DNA of 64,000 bases from Leptospirales bacterium (GTDB lineage: Bacteria; Spirochaetota; Leptospiria; Leptospirales; Leptonemataceae): NCBI GenBank assembly GCA_016788865.1, contig JAEUSB010000094.1, positions 1-64,000 of the forward strand, read 5' to 3'. The translations under genes and the position numbers were made by a program. Of the stretch, positions 9,104 to 16,660 are shown in pieces. How positions within the stretch are numbered: position 1 is the first letter of the stretch; each line of letters begins with the position of its first letter. Below the pieces are notes generated by a model. That model had not been told where the DNA came from and did no database searches. It was given only the letters and a program-made list of their open reading frames with translations.

Positions 9104-9587
9104 CGATTGGCACTCCATTGATCAGGATATCCAGGTTGAGGATCAAGAATAGGCGCTGGTCCGATCTACCGACGCCGCTGACGTATTTATGCGAAAGCCC
9201 GCTTACTTCCCTGCCCTCAATTGCATCGAGCGGGATTCGGGCGACTTCAAGAATCTTATCCACCAGAAGCCCGATGAATTTTCCGGCGTTTGCACACACT
9301 ACAATGCGGCTGGCCTGAGTGACCTCAGAGTACTCATTTCCGAATTTTTTGTTTGTATCAAGTAGAGGAATAATATTGCCACGGAGGTTCAGCACTCCCA
9401 GGATTTCAGGGGACACGTTCGGAAGTCGAGTAACATGGACGGGCTTGAGAATTTCGTTGGTATCAAGGATGCGAACTCCGTAGGTACTCTCGCCAGATGA
9501 AAACACCAGGAACTGCACCATTTCGATGCCACCCAGTTGGTCTAAATCTACCCCTTCAATCTCGCCGCTGAAGATTTCCGCACTCAT
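9096..9587 (-). CDS. cheW: Chemotaxis coupling protein CheW
   Basis: A 163-residue CheW that links receptors to CheA in the polar array. The fold is recognisable from VQFLVFSSGESTYGVRI, then VTRLPNVSPEILGVLNLRG (the conserved receptor/CheA interface with NLRG), IIPLLD, and LVDKILEVARI. The start overlaps the stop of the folate gene by four bases and its end overlaps cheA, so cheW-cheA-cheB-cheY is a tight operon. Confidence 0.94.
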   Translation of the reverse strand: MSAEIFSGEIEGVDLDQLGGIEMVQFLVFSSGESTYGVRILDTNEILKPVHVTRLPNVSPEILGVLNLRGNIIPLLDTNKKFGNEYSEVTQASRIVVCANAGKFIGLLVDKILEVARIPLDAIEGREVSGLSHKYVSGVGRSDQRLFLILNLDILINGVPIDG

Positions 9588-10120
9588 TTGAATACTCCCC
9601 GTTCCGTGATAAGCACATCAATCTGCATGTCATGCGCAAGCGATTCAAACTGCATTTCCATCAGCTCAAACGGAATTGCGGCCGATTTTACCGCTCCCTT
9701 GAGCAGCTGCCTCTGACGGTCGTAATACCCTCCGCCTTTTCCAAGGCGGAACCTTTCTTTATTAACGGCAAGTGTGGGCACAATTACGAAATCTTCCGGG
9801 CCCGGGAGACGGGGCAAACAAGGATTTTCTGCCGGCGGCTCCAGGATTCCAAAGCGCCCGGGAACAAGGTTCCCCGGTGATTCCGCCTTCAGGAACTCCA
9901 TTTCCGTGTCTGACGTTGTGCGTGGGAGAAAGACCGGGAATTTCAGGGCCGGAAGGACGTTGAGTTCGGTAGGCATTGCAGCGTAGGCAATGACCAGCCC
10001 CCGCACGCTGGATACTTCCCGCTGCAGGTTGGCCAGGAGTTTACCAACACGAGAGGGATCGGCCAGGAAAGCCCTCCATATTTCGCGCGCTTCCTTTCGG
10101 CATAGGTCCTTAGATTTCAT
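9584..10120 (-). CDS. 5-formyltetrahydrofolate cyclo-ligase
   Basis: A 178-residue cytoplasmic enzyme (YgfA/MTHFS family) converting 5-formyl-THF to 5,10-methenyl-THF with ATP. The diagnostic C-terminal motif FRLGKGGGYYDR is present, preceded by VIVPTLAVN. The family's N-terminal basic helix is represented by MKSKDLCRKEAREIW. The gene follows zapA after 99 bases and overlaps cheW by four. The zapA-ygfA neighbourhood is conserved in many bacteria, often around the 6S RNA gene. No clear Shine-Dalgarno sequence precedes the ATG. Confidence 0.88.
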   Translation of the reverse strand: MKSKDLCRKEAREIWRAFLADPSRVGKLLANLQREVSSVRGLVIAYAAMPTELNVLPALKFPVFLPRTTSDTEMEFLKAESPGNLVPGRFGILEPPAENPCLPRLPGPEDFVIVPTLAVNKERFRLGKGGGYYDRQRQLLKGAVKSAAIPFELMEMQFESLAHDMQIDVLITERGVFK

Positions 10121-10131
10121 GGTTTGGCCGC

Positions 10132-10153
10132 AAGGTCCAGGAAAGGTCCAGGG
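10132..10153. repeat. Tandem 11-base repeat upstream of the folate cyclo-ligase gene
   Basis: Two adjacent copies of AAGGTCCAGGR (10132-10142 and 10143-10153) lie in the 99-base gap between zapA and the cyclo-ligase gene, 12 bases ahead of its start codon. On the coding strand this reads CCTGGACCTT twice. No function is evident; it may be a slippage duplication or an operator. Confidence 0.6.
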
Positions 10154-10219
10154 GGTAACATGGCAGCAAAAAGTTGTGCGGAATGGAGTCGATCCGCGCG
10201 CGGTGAAGAGTGTTCCTGA

Positions 10220-10525
10220 TCAGCCGGCCAGTCGCTCGCCCACAAGTCCTTCATCGAGAAGGTCAATGAGTTGTCGGGTACGCTGGCTGAGTTGCTCATC
10301 TGAGCGTTCATCTGGAGTCTGGCGTTTGCGCATGAGCTCATCTGCAAGATTGATTGCGGCGAGAACTGCCAGGCGGAATCGATCGAGGCTCTGTTGTTGG
10401 CTTTTGATATCCCGCATGGTGGAATCCACCATGCGAGCGATTTCTGCTATGTAGTCTTCACTTGCTTCACCACGAATGGTGAAGGTTTCACCGAGAATGT
10501 TTACCGTTGTTTTGGCTGCACTCAC
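10220..10525 (-). CDS. zapA: Cell division protein ZapA
   Basis: A 101-residue ZapA. The N-terminal segment VNILGETFTIRGEASEDYIAEIA is typical of the globular head, followed by the MVDSTMRDI segment, the LAVLAAINLADELM helix and a C-terminal coiled coil. ZapA cross-links FtsZ filaments. It overlaps the upstream coiled-coil gene by four bases, suggesting the two proteins act together at the division site. Confidence 0.9.
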   Translation of the reverse strand: MSAAKTTVNILGETFTIRGEASEDYIAEIARMVDSTMRDIKSQQQSLDRFRLAVLAAINLADELMRKRQTPDERSDEQLSQRTRQLIDLLDEGLVGERLAG

Positions 10526-11355
10526 TTGTCTTCTTCTACGATGAGGAAGTCGTCTTCGTCCTCAACGTCGAATACGCCGAGACTTTCCTCATCATCTTCC
10601 AGGATAATCTCTTCATCGGCTGAAACGGCTGGAGCTGCAGAACTTTTAGCTGGCGCGGCCGGTGCTGGAGCTGGAGCTGGAGCTACTGCAGCCGGTGCCG
10701 GCTTGCTGGAAGGGAGATCTTCTGAAATGATTTCCAGTTCATCTTCCTGGGAGAGTACGATGTCATCTTCTTCATCATCAAGGATGATGATTTCTTCTTC
10801 TGCCTCAACTTGCGCCGCAGGAGCTGCGGCTGCTGGCGAGGGCATGGGAGCTGGTGGTGGCGTAGGTGCGGCTGCTGTTGCAGGAGGAAGAGGTGGCTTC
10901 GAAGGAGTCTCTTCAATGATAACTACACTCTCATCTTCATCAGCGCGCGGAGCGGAAGCTGCTGCTGCTACAGGTGCTGCAACGGCTGCGGCTGGAGCGG
11001 CGGTCGAAGCAAACGATGAAGGGGCCGGAGCCGCGGGCGCCGGACGGGCGGAAGAAGCCGGACGGGACTTTTCCATGTCCGTGAGCTTGCCGAGCATCTC
11101 TTGTATCTTGCGTTCGAGCAGTTCTTCTTTCTGACGGAGCTCGCGAAGCTCTGCACCGGTCTGATCGAGCTGCGTGCGCAGCCCTTGCATTTCTTTTTCC
11201 TTTTGTTCGAGCGCGAGTTTTAGCTGATCGTGTTCTGAGCGGAGGTGCTCGTTTTCTGATTCAAGGCGAGAGTTCTCTGCCCGAAGGTCACCGATGAGCT
11301 CCAGGGCCCGGACTATCCGGCCTTCTAGTTCGTCTAATTGTTGCAGTGTGATCAT
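10522..11355 (-). CDS. Coiled-coil protein with repeated acidic-hydrophobic motifs
   Basis: 277 residues of unknown function. Residues 1-95 are a continuous coiled coil (LDELEGRIVRALELIGDL onward, leucine heptads). The rest is Ala/Pro-rich disorder carrying acidic blocks with short aliphatic cores: ESVVIIEE, EEEIIILDDEEDD, EDELEIISED, DEEIILEDDEE and EDDFLIVEEDK. Such blocks resemble short linear interaction motifs. Coupling to zapA by a four-base overlap suggests a division role analogous to ZapB, though only the coiled coil is shared in general terms. Homology to ZapB was not established. Confidence 0.7.
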   Translation of the reverse strand: MITLQQLDELEGRIVRALELIGDLRAENSRLESENEHLRSEHDQLKLALEQKEKEMQGLRTQLDQTGAELRELRQKEELLERKIQEMLGKLTDMEKSRPASSARPAPAAPAPSSFASTAAPAAAVAAPVAAAASAPRADEDESVVIIEETPSKPPLPPATAAAPTPPPAPMPSPAAAAPAAQVEAEEEIIILDDEEDDIVLSQEDELEIISEDLPSSKPAPAAVAPAPAPAPAAPAKSSAAPAVSADEEIILEDDEESLGVFDVEDEDDFLIVEEDK

Positions 11356-11464
11356 TGTCGCCGCCCGAAAGATTGCTTAATAAGGGGTACACTAAGGGAC
11401 GGCAAACAGGAAGAGAACAAGTAGAATTTTTTCAGGGAACCCGAAAAAATCCGGGATTCGGGGC

Positions 11465-11483
11465 AAAAGCGGCCTCAGGCCGC
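11465..11483 (-). terminator. Intrinsic terminator with the rplT stop codon in its loop
   Basis: On the minus strand the stem GCGGCC / GGCCGC (11478-11483 with 11469-11474) encloses the TGA stop codon of rplT as its three-base loop and is followed by TTTT. The last two sense codons, Ala-Ala, form the 5' stem arm. The flanking A and T runs make it potentially bidirectional. A second weaker hairpin of CCCGAA / TTCGGG type lies at about 11440-11462. Confidence 0.75.
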
Positions 11484-11828
11484 TTTTTTGGTCGATTGTT
11501 GAACGAGAGCTTTGAAAGCCGCTGGATCTGTTGCTGCAATGTTTGCGAGCATTTTGCGGTTCATATCAATCCCGGACTTCTTCAGCCCGTTCATGAAGAC
11601 CGAATAACTCACGTTATTGATCCTGCACGCCGCGTTAATACGTACGATCCACTGCGAGCGAATGGTGCGCTTAAACTGTTTGCGGGACGCGAACTTGTGC
11701 ACGCCAGCGTGCACGACTGCCTGAAGCGCCGTGCGATAGAGTCTTCCGCTACCAGCGCGGAAGCCCTTCGCCTGTTTCATCAGGCGATTTCTGCTATTCT
11801 TATGAGTAGGGCCGCCTTTAACGCGCAT
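11475..11828 (-). CDS. rplT: 50S ribosomal protein L20
   Basis: A 117-residue L20 of normal length and basic composition. Typical signatures are the N-terminal GFRAGSGRLYRTA, the FKRTIRSQWIVRINAACR helix and the C-terminal ANIAATDPAAFKALV. It assembles early onto 23S rRNA. It starts on the last base of the rpmI stop codon, in the canonical infC-rpmI-rplT order. Confidence 0.97.
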   Translation of the reverse strand: MRVKGGPTHKNSRNRLMKQAKGFRAGSGRLYRTALQAVVHAGVHKFASRKQFKRTIRSQWIVRINAACRINNVSYSVFMNGLKKSGIDMNRKMLANIAATDPAAFKALVQQSTKKAA

Positions 11829-12031
11829 TATCTGCCTCCATAGGGGAGCAGGGTCATGATTTGCTTATGATCTGCTGTGTTGATATAGGTAATCTTCTTA
11901 AGATGGCGCATACGCTTGGCTGTTTTCTTGGTCAGAATGTGGTTACCAAAGGCGCGTTGCCGCTTGATTTTACCTTTTGCGGTAATCCGAAACCGTTTAG
12001 CGGCTGATTTATTTGTCTTTAACTTGGACAT
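11828..12031 (-). CDS. rpmI: 50S ribosomal protein L35
   Basis: A 67-residue, strongly basic L35 ([20 protein letters not shown], then [15 protein letters not shown]). It is the expected length and lies between infC (two-base gap) and rplT (one-base overlap). Confidence 0.97.
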   Translation of the reverse strand: MSKLKTNKSAAKRFRITAKGKIKRQRAFGNHILTKKTAKRMRHLKKITYINTADHKQIMTLLPYGGR

Positions 12032-12033
12032 GA

Positions 12034-12654
12034 CTACACCTTTTGAGCTTGAGCGTCAGATTTTTCAGTCCTGGCCTCGGATGCAACCGGTTTTGGTTTG
12101 GAGTCTGGCTTTTTCTTCTGACCCGGTTTTGCCGCCAGAACAAGGACAATCTGCTTTCCTTCCATCTTGGCCGGTGTCTCCACCAGTGCAACTTCTGTCA
12201 CATCCGCTATGAGCCGATTGATGATGACCATCCCCAGATCCGGGTGCGCAATTTCCCGACCACGAAAACGCAGGGTGACTTTGACCTTGTCTCCATTTTC
12301 AAGAAATGAAATGGCCTGGTCCTTCTTGATCTTGTAGTCATTGATACCGACCTTGGGCCGGAGTTTGATTTCTTTGATCTGGATTACGTGCTGGTTCTTG
12401 GCCTGTTCCTTCTTCCGCTTCTGCTGCTCAAACTTCCACTTTCCAAAGTCAACAATCTTGCAAACCGGCGGGTCCTGGTCTGGCGACACTTCTACAAGGT
12501 CGAGTCCTCTGGCCTCAGCTTGCTCAATTGCAAGGCGGGTTTCCACAACTTCAGTGCCTTTTCCGTCTACGACGAGGCGTACTTTTGGGTTTGTTATTTG
12601 CCGGTTGATGCGTGGGTCTTTGGACGATGCGGGACGATTCTTATGGTGCTGCAA
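12034..12654 (-). CDS. infC: Translation initiation factor IF-3
   Basis: A 206-residue IF-3. The N-terminal domain contains the conserved [13 protein letters not shown] and GLDLVEVSP segments. A basic linker ([13 protein letters not shown]) leads to the C-terminal domain ([33 protein letters not shown]). A Lys-rich tail of about 35 residues extends beyond the usual end. The start codon is TTG, six bases after AGGAG. IF-3 genes often use rare start codons for autoregulation. Confidence 0.96.
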   Translation of the reverse strand: MQHHKNRPASSKDPRINRQITNPKVRLVVDGKGTEVVETRLAIEQAEARGLDLVEVSPDQDPPVCKIVDFGKWKFEQQKRKKEQAKNQHVIQIKEIKLRPKVGINDYKIKKDQAISFLENGDKVKVTLRFRGREIAHPDLGMVIINRLIADVTEVALVETPAKMEGKQIVLVLAAKPGQKKKPDSKPKPVASEARTEKSDAQAQKV

Positions 12655-12665
12655 TGAACACTCCT
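12652..12665 (-). promoter_or_regulatory. infC ribosome binding site with TTG start
   Basis: On the minus strand AGGAG (12661-12665), a six-base spacer and TTG (12652-12654) precede the IF-3 reading frame. No in-frame ATG or ATT lies between the Shine-Dalgarno and the conserved sequence. A non-ATG start here parallels the AUU start through which E. coli IF-3 discriminates against its own mRNA. Confidence 0.75.
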
Positions 12666-12771
12666 GAGTGATACTCTTTGATTTTGGAACTGATGGACGG
12701 AACGGTCATTAGAATGATTGAGAGAAGCAGGATGCTTCTGAGGCGATGGCAAAGTGATTTAGATTGCGAAA

Positions 12772-13575
12772 TTGCATTCAGGCCGTTACTATCTTTCTTA
12801 TTCGGCCCAGGCACAAATCCCGCAAGCATTTTTCGTGGCGGTTTTGCCTGCGTTCCGGTATGCTGGCCTGGTGCAACTGCGTCTGATCGACACAAGCATA
12901 AGCCCGCCTGGTGCGCGAACGGTTCATCCGTGCAGCATGCTGGTGCTCGGCTTCCAGTACCAGGGACGGCTGGAACGCGCCAACGGCAAAGCCTGGGAAA
13001 ACCTGGCTCCGGCCGGGATTACGGGTCTGCAAAGCGTTAGCCGAACGTTCCGCCAGATGGGGCCTACGGGAACCGTTCTGGCGTACGTGCCGCCAGAGGA
13101 ATTCCTCGGATCCGATCTTCCGGCCAGCGAACTAACCGAACGTTCGGTGAGCCTTGAGTTTCTGTTCGCTTCGGGTCGCCTAAAACAACTCCACGAACAG
13201 TTGGAAGGTGCGCACTCGGCGGCGGAGCGCATTTCCCTGGTGGGAGACTTGTTGGCGGAGCGGCAGCCACGCAGAAGTTCGGCGGTTGTGCGGCTTGCCG
13301 CTAATCTAATTCGGACACGTGGCAGGGTTTCCGGGAAGGAGCTATCCCGGCTAACGGGTCTTGGAACCAGGCAATTGCAACGGTTATTCCTGACTCACAT
13401 TGGCATCAGTCCAATGGAATTTGCGCGATTGGTTCGATTTGAAAGGTCAATCGAGAGAATCCGCTCGGTGGGCGTTTCAGCTGGCGCGGAGGAATACGCA
13501 GACCAGGCCCACATGAGCCATGATATAAAGCAGCGGACGGGGTTAACCCCTGGCCAGTTGCGCAGTCAAATCTAG
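12772..13575 (+). CDS. AraC-family transcriptional regulator
   Basis: 267 residues from a TTG. The C-terminal 95 residues hold a double helix-turn-helix of AraC type (VSGKELSRLTGLGTRQLQRLF, GISPMEFARLVRFER, YADQAHMSHDIKQRTGLTPGQLR). The N-terminal part resembles the ligand-sensing domain seen in regulators with a DUF6597-like head, but this is a weak match. The start is uncertain: TTG at 12772 or GTG at 12871, neither with a clear ribosome site. It lies divergent from infC and upstream of the hemerythrin gene, which it may control. Confidence 0.82.
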   Translation: MHSGRYYLSYSAQAQIPQAFFVAVLPAFRYAGLVQLRLIDTSISPPGARTVHPCSMLVLGFQYQGRLERANGKAWENLAPAGITGLQSVSRTFRQMGPTGTVLAYVPPEEFLGSDLPASELTERSVSLEFLFASGRLKQLHEQLEGAHSAAERISLVGDLLAERQPRRSSAVVRLAANLIRTRGRVSGKELSRLTGLGTRQLQRLFLTHIGISPMEFARLVRFERSIERIRSVGVSAGAEEYADQAHMSHDIKQRTGLTPGQLRSQI

Positions 13576-13785
13576 ATTCAGAAACAATAGGCGGTGAAGG
13601 AATTCCCTCCATTCTACTAACGCTCATTCAAGGGTGTCACATCAAGGAAAGCCTCGTGTTGTGTCAAAAATGTCGCAATCATACAATCTTTCCATGGGTG
13701 GCTCGGGTATACTTCTCTCACCCGGTTGCAAGTCGCCTGTCTGGATATGCACAGTTGCGCGAACCACCGGCCTGAGGAGCTTACT

Positions 13786-14403
13786 TTGAAACGATCAAAC
13801 TATTACGCCCACGTTCACAAATCTTTACGTTATGCGCTTTCCCGTCTCTTGATTCAGGCCGGGCAAACCGGAAGCGACACGGCGGAGATTGCAAAACTGA
13901 GCCAGATGATGCATGAGGTCTTCTTCTTTCTGCATTTTCACGCAGAGAACGAGAACACCGACCTGTTGCCGGCACTTGCCGGTCTCGATGAAAAGTCACC
14001 CCGCCGTGATTTAGACGAGCATCAAAAACTCGACGAGCTGGCCACTCAACTCCAAGTCAGGCTGGAGAATTTTCCGCTCGATGCAGAGGACAATTGGCTC
14101 TGGTATCTGGATTTAAACGCTTATGTAGCTCTGCAGCTCGAACATATGAATCGCGAAGAACGCGAGACTTTGCCAGCTCTGCACAAACATTTCACGGATG
14201 AAGAAATAGCGGCCTTTGGCTCCAGGTCAGTTGCAAGGGCAAATGAGACGCAGCGAAGCATGATGCTTGGCTGGATGTTTCAGGCTTTGAGTCGTGAGGA
14301 ATCGGCGCAATACCTTGCAAAGCTTCAGGCTGTTGTCCCCGCCGAATCGTTCACTGAAATCCAGAAAATAGCCAATTTGGCCCAGGAAAGCAGACTCCGG
14401 TAA
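13786..14403 (+). CDS. Hemerythrin HHE-domain protein
   Basis: A 205-residue helical protein with the His/Glu pattern of HHE domains: HVHKSLRYAL near the start, FFFLHFHAENENTDLLPAL, DEHQKLDEL and LEHMNREERETLPAL. These are candidate ligands of a di-iron centre, and the family responds to oxygen, nitric oxide or iron. The start is chosen as the TTG at 13786, six bases after a perfect GAGGAG (13774-13779). The frame is open to an ATG at 13747, which has no such site. About 60 residues after the domain are of unknown role. Confidence 0.83.
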   Translation: MKRSNYYAHVHKSLRYALSRLLIQAGQTGSDTAEIAKLSQMMHEVFFFLHFHAENENTDLLPALAGLDEKSPRRDLDEHQKLDELATQLQVRLENFPLDAEDNWLWYLDLNAYVALQLEHMNREERETLPALHKHFTDEEIAAFGSRSVARANETQRSMMLGWMFQALSREESAQYLAKLQAVVPAESFTEIQKIANLAQESRLR

Positions 14404-14467
14404 ACAAAAACCGAACCGATCGAAGGCGAGGCCGTCTGAATATCGTCTATTAGTTCCGGGAGTAATT

Positions 14468-16201
14468 ATGAGATATCGCCTAACGCCTTCGACAACTTTC
14501 CTGATGTTGATCATTTCCAGTTTGATACTGATTGATCCTGCCATGACAGCGGAAACCCAGCCTGTTTCCGGTAAGATTGAAGCTGTCACAGTCTATTCCG
14601 ACCGAGCCCTGGTGCGACGGTCACATAGCATTAAGCTTGGTGGAACGCAAACAACGGTGCGCTTTGTAGAACTACCCGTTTCCCTTATACCGGATACGAT
14701 TCGGGCATCTGCCACAGGGGTTACGATCGCTTCCATCTCCGTGCGGCCCAGCAATCAAATGGAAGATTCGGTGCTCGAAGAACACCCGCTGAAAAAGCGA
14801 ATCGAAGAGTTGAATCGCTCCATTCGATCCGAAACGGATCGACTCACCAACTACCGCGAGCAGTTGAAAACACTGAACTCCTTCGCGCACCTTACGACAA
14901 CGCAAACGGATCGCGAGATGCGAGCCGGCGCGATTCAGGTCAACGGCTGGATGGAAGCCATGAAGTATATGGAAGACCGGAGGCTCGATTACTTACAAAA
15001 AATCCAGAACTCGGAACTCAAAATTGCGGATCTGCAAAAGTCCCAGAAAATTGTCAGCGAACAATTCTCCCGAATCGCCAACGCGCGGAAGCGCTCTCCC
15101 GTTGACGTGGAACTCGTCTGCCAGGGTAAACCGGGAGCAACAGGAGCCATTCACCTGGACTATATGGTTTCCGGGGTTTCCTGGAAAGGTATCTACGATC
15201 TGCACGGCAAGTCAGAAGGCGGTGACTTCCGCCTTGAATCAATTGCGACCGTGCGTCAGAAGACCGGAGAAGATTGGAATGATGTACAGGTAACGCTTTC
15301 CACGGCCAGGCCTTCTCTCGCCATCGCGCCTCCAACGATCAAACCATGGCGGGTAAGTCCGGGCAGTCTTTCCATGAACGACCAAAAGCCAACGGACGCC
15401 CTTGCAAGCGACGATGAAGAAAGCACGGGTAAACCGACTTCGGGCGAATCCAGCGCAAGCGACGCTGCAGAGGTTTCCACTTTCACCGTCCAACTTCCCG
15501 GACTGGAAAGCATTCCCAGCGACAATTCAGATCATCGCGTAACAATGCAAACCGCAACGATCACCGGGACCGTATCGCACGTTGCCATTCCGTCTAGAAC
15601 ATCGTTTGTTTTTCTGAAAGGAAAATTCAAGAATACTCTTTCCATGCCATTGCTCTGGAGTACAGCCAATGTTTATCTCGATGGTGGATTCGTGGGAACA
15701 ACAACACCAGGAACAAAAGCATCAGTGGGCGAAGAGTTTGAAATGTACCTGGGACCGGATCAGCGGATGCAGGTGAAGCGGACCCTTGTCAAAGGTGAAA
15801 TCGCAGGTTCTGGAATCATCAGTCAAAGTGTTGAGATCCACAATCAATGGCAAATTGAAATCTCGAACTACACAAAGAAGTCGCGGGATGTGTTGATACT
15901 GGATCAGTTCCCGGTGAGTGTGGATCCACGCATCAGCACAAAGTTCCTTGGATCAAATCGAAATGATGTAAAAGCAGATACCAGAGGCATTCTTTCGTGG
16001 ACCGTGAGTGTTGCTGCCGGTCAGACGCAGAAAGTCGACTTCTCTTATAACTTGAGTTTGCCACGCGAATACTGGACAAGCTTTGAAAAGGCAGAAGAGG
16101 CAAAGCAAGAGCGTCAACAAAACTACCATCCTGCTGTCGAACCAAATGCACCGAGCAAAGAAAAGAAAATGTACAATCTAGAAAGAATGCTAATGCATTG
16201 A
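14468..16201 (+). CDS. MuiA-like protein (DUF4140/DUF4139), secreted
   Basis: 577 residues with an N-terminal signal sequence (hydrophobic about 10-24, cleavage probably after AMTA). It shows the DUF4140-type start IEAVTVYSDRALVRRSHSI, a central coiled coil (about 100-210), and the DUF4139-type region beginning LDYMVSGVSWKGIYDL and ending in a beta-rich part. This is the architecture of the mucoidy-inhibitor MuiA family, whose biochemical role is unknown. A low-complexity Ser/Asp/Glu insert lies at about 300-335. A GGGAG-like site precedes the ATG by five bases. Confidence 0.82.
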   Translation: MRYRLTPSTTFLMLIISSLILIDPAMTAETQPVSGKIEAVTVYSDRALVRRSHSIKLGGTQTTVRFVELPVSLIPDTIRASATGVTIASISVRPSNQMEDSVLEEHPLKKRIEELNRSIRSETDRLTNYREQLKTLNSFAHLTTTQTDREMRAGAIQVNGWMEAMKYMEDRRLDYLQKIQNSELKIADLQKSQKIVSEQFSRIANARKRSPVDVELVCQGKPGATGAIHLDYMVSGVSWKGIYDLHGKSEGGDFRLESIATVRQKTGEDWNDVQVTLSTARPSLAIAPPTIKPWRVSPGSLSMNDQKPTDALASDDEESTGKPTSGESSASDAAEVSTFTVQLPGLESIPSDNSDHRVTMQTATITGTVSHVAIPSRTSFVFLKGKFKNTLSMPLLWSTANVYLDGGFVGTTTPGTKASVGEEFEMYLGPDQRMQVKRTLVKGEIAGSGIISQSVEIHNQWQIEISNYTKKSRDVLILDQFPVSVDPRISTKFLGSNRNDVKADTRGILSWTVSVAAGQTQKVDFSYNLSLPREYWTSFEKAEEAKQERQQNYHPAVEPNAPSKEKKMYNLERMLMH

Positions 16202-16218
16202 ACGACACGAAGGGTTAA

Positions 16219-16257
16219 GGGCTTCGCGTTCTCCCACTTTCCGGGGACGCGAAGGCC
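16219..16257 (+). terminator. Hairpin after the MuiA-like gene
   Basis: GGGCTTCGCGTTCTCCC (16219-16235) can pair with CCGGGGACGCGAAGGCC (16241-16257) across a five-base loop, with a few mismatches. There is no T-run after it, so termination is probable rather than certain. Confidence 0.5.
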
Positions 16258-16356
16258 TGGCTATAGGTTGTTTATAAAGTTTATAAAACTTCAAAAATAC
16301 CTGGCTGAGCCATGAAAATTCCTTGCTCAAAGAAATCCGATTCGTTCCCGTTGGGA

Positions 16357-16605
16357 ATGAAACAAACATTAATGATCCTGATGGCAGTCAGCATGCTCGG
16401 TTTTGCTGCTTGCGGTAAGAAAGCGGCCAGCACTGACGGCGGATGCGAAGGCATCTCAGCAATGGACGCGAAAATGAAGTGCGAGGACAACAAGGTGATG
16501 TTCTGCTCTTCTTTTACCACCTACAAATGGCAGGCGCAGAACGCATGTGAAGCAGGAAAAACATGCTTCATTTCAGAAGACGGGAAATCCGGCGGCTGTA
16601 AGTGA
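16357..16605 (+). CDS. Small Cys-rich lipoprotein, unknown function
   Basis: 82 residues. MKQTLMILMAVSMLGFAAC is a good lipoprotein signal with lipobox FAAC. The mature part has six further cysteines (CEGI, MKCED, FCSS, NACEAG, KTCF, GGCK), suggesting disulfide-stabilised folding outside the cytoplasm. An alternative ATG lies 15 codons upstream at 16312, but the shorter form gives a more typical signal peptide. No family recognised. Confidence 0.68.
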   Translation: MKQTLMILMAVSMLGFAACGKKAASTDGGCEGISAMDAKMKCEDNKVMFCSSFTTYKWQAQNACEAGKTCFISEDGKSGGCK

Positions 16606-16612
16606 TCTCTCC

Positions 16613-16634
16613 GCCGCAGCCTTCCGGCTGCGGC
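16613..16634 (+). terminator. Strong hairpin after the small lipoprotein gene
   Basis: A perfect nine-base stem GCCGCAGCC (16613-16621) / GGCTGCGGC (16626-16634) with a TTCC loop lies eight bases after the stop. The gene beyond it is convergent, so the stem could serve both. The T-run is short (ATTCTCC). Confidence 0.65.
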
Positions 16635-16660
16635 ATTCTCCAATGGCTGGACACTGCTGA

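Noticed and set aside
10121..10219. A 6S RNA gene between zapA and the folate cyclo-ligase gene
   Set aside because: The gap is 99 bases, about half the usual 6S length, and I found no long complementary arms. Kept only as a test in the findings, not as a feature.
10394..11134. 246-codon plus-strand ORF with Ser/Ala/Gly repeats
   Set aside because: It is the antisense shadow of the Ala/Pro/Glu-rich coiled-coil gene; its composition is explained by that repeat-rich sequence.
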